Positions 1-6,406 of a DNA stretch of 7,413 bases are shown here, in pieces. The notes beneath the pieces are model-generated. The model saw nothing but the letters and a program-made list of their open reading frames with translations, made no database searches and was not told the origin of the DNA. Location: the NCBI GenBank assembly GCA_047619485.1, contig JBLHKE010000378.1:1-7413 (forward strand), given 5' to 3'. The translations under genes were made by a program, and so were the position numbers. The stretch is from JBLHKE01 sp047619485 (GTDB lineage: Bacteria > Verrucomicrobiota > Verrucomicrobiia > Verrucomicrobiales > DEV007). Position 1 is the first letter of the stretch. Each line of letters begins with the position of its first letter.

Positions 1-1
1 A

Positions 2-112
2 ATGCTACCCGGGCTCGAAGCGCGGGCGGCAAACGACGCGGCACTCGGGTTCCTGTTGGACGAGGCGGGGGCTGGTGGCGCGTTTTGCGTCCTAGAGCAG
101 CAGAGGACGTAA
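2..112 (+). CDS. Possible 3' end of an unidentified gene (partial)
   Basis: One plus-strand frame is open from the window edge to a TAA at 110-112, giving 36 codons; the ATG at 2-4 is probably internal. The peptide (…ANDAALGFLLDEAGAGGAFCVLEQQRT) has a mixed acidic and hydrophobic composition and looks more protein-like than the neighbouring frame, which is open to 121-123 but rich in Arg and Gly. I do not recognise the family and assign no function. The stop falls directly before the inverted repeat at 113-186. If real, this gene would converge on the peroxiredoxin gene, with the repeat lying between the two ends. A 36-codon open frame in GC-rich DNA can arise by chance, so this call is weak. 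Confidence 0.3.
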   Translation: MLPGLEARAANDAALGFLLDEAGAGGAFCVLEQQRT

Positions 113-186
113 CTTCGATTTAAAAATCGAAGCGCGAAGAATCGAGCCGATCGCCTGGGCTCTGGGCGTCGATTTTTAAATCGAAG
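113..186. repeat. Nested inverted repeat, candidate bidirectional terminator
   Basis: The 20-bp sequence CTTCGATTTAAAAATCGAAG at 113-132 recurs in inverted orientation at 167-186 with one mismatch (position 168), giving an 18-bp perfect inverted repeat, 113-130 against 169-186. Each copy is also nearly self-complementary (CTTCGATT/AATCGAAG around a 4-nt centre), and the spacer holds a third short inverted repeat (GAGCC 144-148, GGCTC 158-162). It starts right after the possible stop at 112 and ends 8 bases before the peroxiredoxin TAG. That suits a shared transcription terminator, although there is no clean U-tract. A dispersed REP-like repeat or a protein-binding site is also possible. The repeat is seen directly; the function is inferred. 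Confidence 0.6.
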
Positions 187-194
187 CGGTGCCT

Positions 195-716
195 CTACTT
201 CTTATCGATCTTCAGTTCTTTGAGCTTTTCGGCGATGTCTTTGCCTGCCGTTTTGGTATTCACGTCTTTGTCGATCGCCAAGATCTTGCCCTCTTTGCTG
301 ATGTAAAACGTGTGGCGGTGGGGGAACCTGCGAAGTTTGGTCACCACCCCATAGGCCTCGGCCGCCTCGCTCTTCTCGTCGGCGAGGATCGGGTAGTCGA
401 GCTCGAGTTTCTCGGCGAACTTCTTCGCGTCGCTCTCGCTGCAGTTGCTGGCGGTGAAGTATTCGACTGCGAACTTCTTGATCTCTTTGCCACTCTCACG
501 GAGCGACTGACACTCGACTGTTCACCCTCCGGTGAACACCTTCGGGAACCAGGCGACTACGACGGCTTTCTTCCCCTTGAGTTTAGAAAGCTCATAGGTC
601 TTGCCGTCGCTGCCCTTGAGTTTGAAATCAGGCGCGTCGTCGCCAACTTTCAGTTCCGCAAAACTGGAGGTTACGGCGAGTGCGATGGCGATGAACGTGG
701 CGCTGAAGAGTTTCAT
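195..716 (-). CDS. Exported peroxiredoxin-like selenoprotein (Sec at residue 65)
   Basis: The frame runs from ATG (716-714) to TAG (197-195), 173 residues, with one in-frame TGA at 524-522 (codon 65). Residues 1-20 form a signal peptide (K2, hydrophobic core, cleavage after SFA), so the protein should act outside the cytoplasm. The thioredoxin fold begins at about 22 (VGDDAPDFKLKGSDGKTYEL). The active-site stretch AWFPKVFTGG-UGA-TVEC fits the peroxiredoxin pattern P-x3-T-x2-C with P58 and T62, placing UGA at the peroxidatic cysteine. C69 and C92 (FTASNC) are candidate resolving cysteines. The remainder (LDYPILADE, AYGVVTKLRRFPHRHTFYISKEG) is normal family sequence with the usual arginines. 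AhpC/TSA-type enzymes reduce H2O2 or organic peroxides using thiols; selenocysteine would speed this. The gene lies 34 bases after smc on the same strand and may be cotranscribed. No Shine-Dalgarno is visible. A nonsense mutation or sequencing error is the alternative, made less likely by the intact 108 codons downstream and the SECIS-like hairpin. Confidence 0.86.
489..507 (-). promoter_or_regulatory. Candidate bacterial SECIS hairpin
   Basis: In the mRNA, GUCGCUC (507-501) pairs with GAGUGGC (495-489) around the loop CGUGA (500-496). The stem has seven pairs, five Watson-Crick and two G-U. Twenty-one nucleotides separate the UGA (524-522) from the loop. Known bacterial SECIS elements lie in the coding region just after the UGA, with an apical loop roughly 16-37 nt downstream and a G among the first two loop bases; here the second loop base is G. 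The element would bind SelB and deliver Sec-tRNA to the UGA. A stem this short can occur by chance, so its weight comes from its position after a UGA at a catalytic cysteine site. Confidence 0.55.
519..538 (-). other. 8-bp perfect hairpin containing the UGA codon
   Basis: The mRNA reads UGUUCACC (538-531), GGAG (530-527), GGUGAACA (526-519): a perfect 8-bp stem with a 4-nt loop. The Sec UGA lies inside the 3' arm. The 3' arm ends 11 nt before the SECIS-like hairpin, so both could form at once. Whether it affects UGA decoding is unknown. A ribosome with UGA in its A site would already have opened this stem. Confidence 0.5.
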
Positions 717-750
717 TGGATAAGTTTAGGCTGGCTGACCGGGTGATCAA

Positions 751-3700
751 TTACTTTGCGCCGACTTTTTCGGTGGTCATCTCCATGCTCATCGGCGAAC
801 TGACGCCGAACTCCTGCATCGTCACTCCATAGATCACATCGCAACGGCTCATCGAGCGCTTGCTGTGCGTGACGATCACGAACTGGCTGTCGCGGATGAA
901 GCGATCGAGCATCTTGATGAAACGCGCGATGTTGGCCTCGTCGAGCGGGGCATCGAGCTCGTCGAGCACACAGAACGGGCTCGGCTTCACCATGTAGATT
1001 GCAAATAGCAGGGCGACCGCAGTCATCGAGCGCTCGCCACCGGAGAGCAGCGTGATCGACTGTAGCTTTTTGCCCGGCGGTTTGGCGATGACATCGATGC
1101 CACTCTCCAGCGGATCCTCGTCATCGAGCAGCACGAGGTTCGCCTTACCCTGTTCACCGAACAACTCGACGAACATCTCTTGGAAGTTGATCCGGATCTG
1201 TTCGAAGGTGCGCGCGAACAGCTCGGTCGTCTCCTTGTTCAGGCGCGAGATCAGTTCGAGCAGATTCTGCTTCGCGTTGGTGAGGTCATCCTGCTCACTC
1301 TGCAAGTGGGTGTGGCGCTCTTCGAGTTCTTCGAATTCGAGGATGGCGTCCAGGTTGACCGGGCCGATCGAATCGAGCTTCTGCTTGAGCGCGCCGACGA
1401 CCTCTTCGATGAATTCCCAGTCGGGCCCATCTTCCAGGTCGGCACCGATCAACTCTTCGTCCGTCACGTCGGAGGTATTCTCGGTGTCTTCGCTGTTCTC
1501 GGCTTCGGAGGTCTCTTCATCGCCATCGACCGGGCTCTCCGCTTCGTCCTCGTTGTCCTCGTTGTCCTCGTTGTCCTCCTTTTGCAATTCGAGGGTGGCG
1601 CGGAGCTTGTTGCGTCGACCGTGCGCCTTCTTCTGCTCTTCGATTGAGAGCAAGAGCGTGTGCGTGTCGGGGCGGAACGAGATGAGTTCGATCTGGTAGC
1701 GCTGGCGGATCGCGTCGGAGACGTTCTCCATGCGAAGTTCGAGCTGGGTGATTTTGATCTCCTCTTTACCTTTCTGCTCGGTGATTGCTGTGAGGCGGTG
1801 GCGCGCATCAAGAAGTTCCTGCTCCGCCGATTGCACCGCTTTCTGTCGCTCGCCGCGCTGGATCGTCACCTGGCCGAGCTGGTTGGCCAGCGTCTCGGCC
1901 TCGGTGGTCAGCTGCTCGATCTGTCCACTGAGAGTCAAGGTTTCCTCCTCGGCGCCGGAGACGCGCTCGCGGAAGGATTGCACCTCGCCTTGACGGCGAG
2001 TGATCAATTCCTCGAGTTCCTCCATGCGACCAGCGATCGGCTCCTTCTGCTGCTGCAAGGCCTCGCGGGCACGCTCTTCGACCGCCATGGCCGTGCGTAG
2101 TTCGTTGAGGAGATTGGTCGACTCCTCCTCTTGTCGAGCCACTTCGGACAGGCCGCTCTCGAGTTCGGTTTTGCGAAGGCGGCAGTTGTCGATCGAACTC
2201 TCGTTCTCGACGTGCTCGTGTTGGAGCGAAGCGATGGTCGCAGACGTCGCCTCTTGGCGCTTTAGCAACTCCACCTGCTCCCAGCTGACGCTGTCGTGCT
2301 TCGTCTTGATCTGATGCAACTCCTGGTCGACCAACGAGAGCTTGCCCTCGAGTTGCGAGGTCGCGACCTGTGCCTGCTGGACGGTGGTGCGGCTCGCTTC
2401 GAGGCGCACCTGGAGTTCCTTGATCCGATTGCTGAGCGTGTCGTAACGTGACTGCAGCGAGTTGAGTTCGTTGTGCAGGCGGTGGGTGATCTGTTCGAGA
2501 TCGCGGATCTCGTTCTGGCGTTGCAGGATCGAGTTGCCCTCGCTTACGGAGCCACCTTTGATGACGCCTTCGGGGCTGACGAACGCGCCGTCGAGCGTGG
2601 CGAACGAATACCCGCGGAACTCATCGCGAGCCTTGAGGGCCGCGCTGAGATCGCGCACGATCAACACCTTGCTCAGCAGGTTTTCGATCAGTGGTTTGAC
2701 GCGTTCGGCGACGCGGACACGATCGAGTGCCCAAGCCACGGCCCCTTCGGGCACGGTCATCATCTGCGAGTCGCCGGTCGCGGGAATGAACTGCTCGGGG
2801 ACGATGCTCGCCTCGCCTAGCTTCGCCGCGGTCAGCGTGGCGATCATGCTCTCAGCCATGTTGCTGTCGGTCACGAGGATCGTCTGCAAGTGACGGCCGA
2901 GCGCGGTTTCGATCGCCGGGATGAACTCGGCGTCGACCTCGATAAATGAACTCAGCAAGCCACGCACACCGGGGTGGAAAAACTCAGGATTGTCGAGCCC
3001 CTTGATCACCGCCTGCGTTCCTGCGAGTAAGCCTTCGCCGTCGGCGACCAACTGCTGCAGCACCTCGAGGCGCGAGCTGCGCTCGGCGTGTTCACGATGT
3101 TTGGCGGCAAGTTCGCCCTGCACCCGTTCGTGGTCGTTCTGTGTCTGCTGGTGCTCGCGCTCGATGTTGAGTAGCTGGACGCGCTGCTGCTCGAGGTCGT
3201 TCTGTCGGTGGTGGAACTCTTCTTTGATCTGGTGGTGTTCCGTGCTCTTCTCCTCGCGCGCCTCGTCGAGTAAGGTGAGTTCGCGGGCGAGTTCGCTGTT
3301 GCGGACGTTGTCGTTCTCGAGCTGCCCCTGGCTGCTGGCGAGACGCGCAGCGGTCGAGTGCAGGCGGCTCTCGAAACCCGATGACTCCTCTGCCACTTGC
3401 TCGAGTTGGCCGGCAATCTCGACGCGTTGGTGCCGGATCTCCTCGGTCTTCTGGCGGTGATCCTCGAGCTGCGATCGCTGGCGTTCGATGTTGTGTTCGA
3501 TGTTCGTCAGCGACTCGGTGGTCGCGCGGAACTCGTCCTCGCTCTCGAGCAATCGGCCGCGGGTCTGGCTCAGGTCGGTCGTGTTCTGCTCGATCAGATC
3601 GGTCAATTCACGCACACGTTCCTCATTGAAACCGATGCGGTTCTTTGCCGACTGCGTGCGGTTCTGCTTGTCGATGACCTGCTCGCGCTGCTGGCCGATT

Positions 3701-4545
3701 TCGGCCTCGAGCTCCTGCAGGGAATCGCGTGCGTCGACGATGCCGCCCTCTTTCTGCGAGATCTGCTGCCCGAGTTGCTCCTGTTCATTCGATAGCGAAC
3801 GGATCGAGGTATCGAGCTCCGACTTCTCGGCGTTGAGATTGGTGAACTGGCGGTAGCTGTAGTGGCTGTCGAGCACGCGCACGTCCTTGAGCAATGCTTG
3901 GTAGCGCCGTGCCTTGCCCGCCTGCCGGTTGAGCGAGTTCATCTGCCGTTTCAATTCCTCGAGGATGTCCGAGTGGCGCAGCAGGTTGGCTTCGGTGTAG
4001 TCGAGTTTGCGCAACGCCTCCTTCTTCTCGACTTTGAATTTCGTGATTCCGGCAGCTTCCTCGAAGACCGCGCGGCGATCCTCAGGTTTCGAGCTGAGCA
4101 ACTTATCGATCTTGCCCTGCTCCATGATGGAGTAAGACGAGCGCCCGATACCGGTGTCCATGAACATTTCGTGCACGTCCTTGAGTCGGCAGAGCGTCCC
4201 GTTCAAGCGGTACTCGGATTTGCCGTCGCGGAAGACTCGGCGCGTGACCGACACCTCGTTGTACTCGACTTTGAGAGCTTCTTCGCAGTCGGCGAGGGTG
4301 AGGGTGACTTCAGCCATTCCGACTGGCTGGCGATTGTCGGTGCCGTTGAAAATGACGTCTGCCATCTCGCCACCGCGCAATGCTTTGGCTGAGGTTTCGC
4401 CGAGCACCCAACGAATCGCATCGACCACGTTGGATTTGCCGCAACCATTCGGGCCGACAATGCCGGTGACGCCGGGGTGAAATTCGAATAAGGTCTTGTC
4501 TGCGAAGGACTTGAATCCGTGGATGTCGAGAGATTTTAAACGCAT
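751..4545 (-). CDS. smc: Chromosome segregation ATPase SMC
   Basis: A complete 1264-residue SMC protein. The N-terminal head carries Walker A GPNGCGKS at 31-38 and the conserved SYSIMEQGKIDKLLSSKPE segment with FEEAAGITKFK. A long coiled coil follows (about 170-515), then the hinge at about 526-667 (GVRGLLSSF through the glycine-rich IKGGSVSEG), then the returning coil. The C-terminal head holds GPVNLDAI (1061-1068), the ABC signature LLSGGER (1166-1172), Walker B FCVLDE with D1195 and E1196, the D-loop region DAPLDE, and VTHSKRSM with H1227. These are the marks of a canonical chromosomal SMC, which dimerises and with ScpA/ScpB extrudes DNA loops for chromosome compaction and segregation; no scp gene is in the window. 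It is longer than the roughly 1190 residues of familiar bacterial SMCs, mostly because of an acidic insertion at about 990-1048. ATG at 4545-4543 begins the typical MRLKSLDIHGFKSF; no Shine-Dalgarno is seen. The stop is TAA at 753-751. The peroxiredoxin gene follows after 34 bases on the same strand. Confidence 0.97.
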   Translation of the reverse strand: MRLKSLDIHGFKSFADKTLFEFHPGVTGIVGPNGCGKSNVVDAIRWVLGETSAKALRGGEMADVIFNGTDNRQPVGMAEVTLTLADCEEALKVEYNEVSVTRRVFRDGKSEYRLNGTLCRLKDVHEMFMDTGIGRSSYSIMEQGKIDKLLSSKPEDRRAVFEEAAGITKFKVEKKEALRKLDYTEANLLRHSDILEELKRQMNSLNRQAGKARRYQALLKDVRVLDSHYSYRQFTNLNAEKSELDTSIRSLSNEQEQLGQQISQKEGGIVDARDSLQELEAEIGQQREQVIDKQNRTQSAKNRIGFNEERVRELTDLIEQNTTDLSQTRGRLLESEDEFRATTESLTNIEHNIERQRSQLEDHRQKTEEIRHQRVEIAGQLEQVAEESSGFESRLHSTAARLASSQGQLENDNVRNSELARELTLLDEAREEKSTEHHQIKEEFHHRQNDLEQQRVQLLNIEREHQQTQNDHERVQGELAAKHREHAERSSRLEVLQQLVADGEGLLAGTQAVIKGLDNPEFFHPGVRGLLSSFIEVDAEFIPAIETALGRHLQTILVTDSNMAESMIATLTAAKLGEASIVPEQFIPATGDSQMMTVPEGAVAWALDRVRVAERVKPLIENLLSKVLIVRDLSAALKARDEFRGYSFATLDGAFVSPEGVIKGGSVSEGNSILQRQNEIRDLEQITHRLHNELNSLQSRYDTLSNRIKELQVRLEASRTTVQQAQVATSQLEGKLSLVDQELHQIKTKHDSVSWEQVELLKRQEATSATIASLQHEHVENESSIDNCRLRKTELESGLSEVARQEEESTNLLNELRTAMAVEERAREALQQQKEPIAGRMEELEELITRRQGEVQSFRERVSGAEEETLTLSGQIEQLTTEAETLANQLGQVTIQRGERQKAVQSAEQELLDARHRLTAITEQKGKEEIKITQLELRMENVSDAIRQRYQIELISFRPDTHTLLLSIEEQKKAHGRRNKLRATLELQKEDNEDNEDNEDEAESPVDGDEETSEAENSEDTENTSDVTDEELIGADLEDGPDWEFIEEVVGALKQKLDSIGPVNLDAILEFEELEERHTHLQSEQDDLTNAKQNLLELISRLNKETTELFARTFEQIRINFQEMFVELFGEQGKANLVLLDDEDPLESGIDVIAKPPGKKLQSITLLSGGERSMTAVALLFAIYMVKPSPFCVLDELDAPLDEANIARFIKMLDRFIRDSQFVIVTHSKRSMSRCDVIYGVTMQEFGVSSPMSMEMTTEKVGAK
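1402..1578 (-). other. Acidic low-complexity insertion within SMC
   Basis: This segment encodes SMC residues 990-1048. Thirty of the 59 residues are Asp or Glu, none is Lys or Arg, and most of the rest are Ser, Thr, Asn or Gly. It interrupts the returning coiled coil shortly before the conserved GPVNLDAI motif of the C-terminal head. It should be disordered and would project from the arm near the ATPase head. Its function is unknown. Confidence 0.8.
1552..1578 (-). repeat. 9-bp tandem repeat inside smc
   Basis: Three exact tandem copies of the plus-strand unit GTTGTCCTC lie at 1552-1560, 1561-1569 and 1570-1578, followed by a diverged copy (TTCGTCCTC, 1543-1551). On the coding strand each copy reads GAG GAC AAC, giving EDN three times at residues 990-998. 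The 9-bp unit preserves the frame, so copy number could change by slippage without breaking SMC. Confidence 0.9.
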
Positions 4546-4782
4546 GAGCGGCCGTGAATTGGGGAAATACTTGGGTTATTTGGGGTTGAGAGGCGGAGAT
4601 TAGGAATCCGGCACCATACCAGCAAGGAAAAAGGTGGGTGCTTCCAACATCTTGTATGAGAAATGTTTTACACCACAATATGTTGTGGTCTCCTCCTGGC
4701 TGGCGCAAACGAGAAAATGAAGAATTTTAGCAAAGCTAAGCAATTACTTTCCAGCCCAGATTGCCTAAGCTAGAGTATTTAA
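4546..4782. promoter_or_regulatory. Divergent intergenic region between smc and the deacetylase gene
   Basis: These 237 bases separate two divergent starts and so must contain both promoters. The part from about 4640 to 4782 is richer in A and T than the genes on either side. I found no convincing paired -35/-10 boxes for either direction and no Shine-Dalgarno before either ATG. It contains two small inverted repeats: ACCACAA-TATG-TTGTGGT at 4672-4689, and TTAGC-AAA-GCTAA at 4727-4739. No tRNA, small protein gene or riboswitch was recognised here. Confidence 0.55.
4672..4689. repeat. Short inverted repeat, possible operator
   Basis: ACCACAA (4672-4678) and TTGTGGT (4683-4689) are perfect 7-bp inverted arms around TATG. 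The size and the position between divergent genes fit a dimeric regulator site, but arms of this length also occur by chance and no particular regulator is indicated. Confidence 0.3.
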
Positions 4783-6312
4783 ATGGTCTTACATTCTAGG
4801 ATTCAAGCCGCGCCATGGCGCTTCGTGTGCCTGCTGCTCGTCATCGCGCTAGGGGCTTCGGTGGTTTCGTGCAGCAAGGATGCCCAGAAAAAGTCGCTGG
4901 AAAAAAAGCAAATGGAGAGCGGTGAGCAGTTGGAGGCAGTGGATCCGAATCCAGATCCGGTTGCCTTGGACGAGGTCGTGGAACCGCCGGTCGAAGCGAC
5001 TGCGACTCCTGAAGCGACGGTCGACGAGACCTCGGTCGTGTCGGTGCTGGGCTATCACGATTTTACCAAAACACGTAAGCCCGATGAGATGCTGATGCGC
5101 GAAGACAAGTTCCGTAGTCAGATGCAGATGCTCAAAGATGCCAACATTCCAGTCATCTCGCTCGATGACTTTTTAGCATGGCGGCGCAAGGAACGTGACC
5201 TGCCGAAACGGAGCGTAATCATTACCGCGGATGATGGCTGGCGTGAGGTGCACACCTACATGATGCCAATCTTGAAGGAGTTTGGTTACCCATTCACAGT
5301 CTTCCTCTACACTAATTTCCTCGAGGGTGGTGGGCGTTCGCTGTCGCACGTCCAGGTCGAAGAACTCATGGCCGCCGGAGGGACGATCGGCAGTCACAGC
5401 ATTAGCCACCGAGATATGAACCGGGTGAAGATCGGCAATCAGAGCGTCACCTTCGGGCGATTCGATCGCTTGCGCACCGCTTACAACAAAGGCCTCGAGG
5501 AGTTGGACAAGGGCGCGAGCTCGGTGGAGGTGGAGGGGGTGAAGCGCAGTCGGTCCATAGTCGAGACGAAGCTTCGCGAACTCGCTGCGGCGCTGGCGGA
5601 GTACGATGAGTGGATCATCAAGGAGTTGAAGGAATCGAAGGAAACCCTCGAGGCGAAGTTTAAAGTCCCTGTGAAGAGTTTTGCCTATCCATACGGCCCC
5701 TACAACGATCGGATCGTGCGGATGGCCTTGGATCTGGGCTACGAGACGCTGATCACCGTGAATGGTGCCAAGACCAACTTCGAAACGCCCTTGGGCGAGA
5801 TTCCCAGATTCATTATTCACGGTGGCGATGACCGAAACTGGAAGCTTGCGACGAGTTTCGGCGGGGCTGGTGGCCTGGACTCGGAGGGCGACCTGCTCCA
5901 ACCAAAATCCGCCGATGGCTCCACCGGTGAGCCGCAAGAATCGCTGGTGAAAGTCACGCCGGCGAAGGGTGAACTCATCCAGAACCGACAGCCGTTGATC
6001 GAATTTGATTTTTCGAAGCTAGACGGTGTCGAGCCGACGAGCCTAGAGATGCGGGTTGGCGGTTTTGGCAAAGTCCCGGCGCTTCTAGACGACGAGGCGA
6101 AGGTGCTTTCGTGGCAGGTGCCACGCAAACTGCGCAACGATACCTGCGCGGTGCAGGTCACCCTCCGCCAGGCTGGCAAGCAGCGCCGGGTCGCTTGGGA
6201 GTTCACGATCGATATGCTCGCTCTCTACACCCCGGTGTATGATGAGAAATATCCACAAGCCGTGCCTGATGACGCCGTGCCGAAGGCGATTCCGGTCGGG
6301 CGCTCGAACTGA
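4783..6312 (+). CDS. NodB-type polysaccharide deacetylase lipoprotein
   Basis: A 509-residue protein with a lipoprotein signal: W12-R13, hydrophobic 14-29 and lipobox VVSC with C30 as the lipidated residue. S31 follows, so outer-membrane sorting is likely. A charged, Pro/Glu-rich linker runs to about 84. The NodB domain begins SVLGYHDF (H92) and has motif 1 ITADDGW (D150 as likely catalytic base, D151 as metal ligand; the usual form is TFDDG), motif 2 SHSISH (H205 and H209 as metal ligands), and motif 3 FAYPYGPY (300-307). Such enzymes remove N- or O-acetyl groups from cell-surface or peptidoglycan sugars; the substrate here cannot be read from sequence. Motifs 2 and 3 are about 90 residues apart, more than usual, because of a charged helical insertion at about 212-275. 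After the catalytic domain, residues about 388-478 look like a beta-sandwich (Ig-like) module, ending near WEFTID. The ATG follows 237 bases of divergent intergenic DNA without a clear Shine-Dalgarno. The stop is TGA, a useful control that UGA terminates here. Confidence 0.88.
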   Translation: MVLHSRIQAAPWRFVCLLLVIALGASVVSCSKDAQKKSLEKKQMESGEQLEAVDPNPDPVALDEVVEPPVEATATPEATVDETSVVSVLGYHDFTKTRKPDEMLMREDKFRSQMQMLKDANIPVISLDDFLAWRRKERDLPKRSVIITADDGWREVHTYMMPILKEFGYPFTVFLYTNFLEGGGRSLSHVQVEELMAAGGTIGSHSISHRDMNRVKIGNQSVTFGRFDRLRTAYNKGLEELDKGASSVEVEGVKRSRSIVETKLRELAAALAEYDEWIIKELKESKETLEAKFKVPVKSFAYPYGPYNDRIVRMALDLGYETLITVNGAKTNFETPLGEIPRFIIHGGDDRNWKLATSFGGAGGLDSEGDLLQPKSADGSTGEPQESLVKVTPAKGELIQNRQPLIEFDFSKLDGVEPTSLEMRVGGFGKVPALLDDEAKVLSWQVPRKLRNDTCAVQVTLRQAGKQRRVAWEFTIDMLALYTPVYDEKYPQAVPDDAVPKAIPVGRSN

Positions 6313-6406
6313 GCCCTTTCTCGTCAGCTTCTGGATGGGAGCGGACACCTTGACTTTCCCGCTAGAACGCCGTTCGTGGCGGCAGCGTTTTACCACCTAG
6401 ATTACT

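Noticed and set aside
522..716. Stand-alone 64-residue secreted peptide ending at the TGA
   Set aside because: The peptide breaks off inside the peroxiredoxin active-site motif and the same frame continues with the rest of the fold. It is the first third of the selenoprotein.
195..716. Peroxiredoxin as a pseudogene with a nonsense mutation
   Set aside because: The only interruption is TGA, it is at the catalytic Cys position, no frameshift follows, and a SECIS-like hairpin lies at the right distance. Not excluded without the sel genes, but less likely.
195..716. UGA reassigned to tryptophan or glycine in this organism
   Set aside because: The deacetylase gene ends normally at TGA, Trp in SMC is TGG, and the long smc and ffh frames contain no other in-frame TGA.
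189..746. Plus-strand open frame of 185 codons over the peroxiredoxin locus
   Set aside because: It is antisense to a clear peroxiredoxin sequence, and its product resembles no family I know. It is a shadow of the minus-strand gene.
1052..1699. Ser- and Arg-rich plus-strand open frames across smc (also at 1660-2100, 2462-2893, 2921-3460, 3862-4392)
   Set aside because: Low-complexity products antisense to a well-conserved SMC sequence; they result from codon bias in GC-rich DNA.
5173..5937. Minus-strand 254-codon open frame over the deacetylase gene
   Set aside because: It covers the NodB motifs on the other strand and has no recognisable domains; a shadow.
6302..6330. Terminator after the deacetylase gene
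   Set aside because: Only a 4-bp GCTC/GAGC stem spans the stop codon, and the following bases are not a U-tract.
6350..6378. TTGACT upstream of ffh as a -35 box
   Set aside because: At the normal spacing there is only TTCGTG, a poor -10 match, so no promoter was called.
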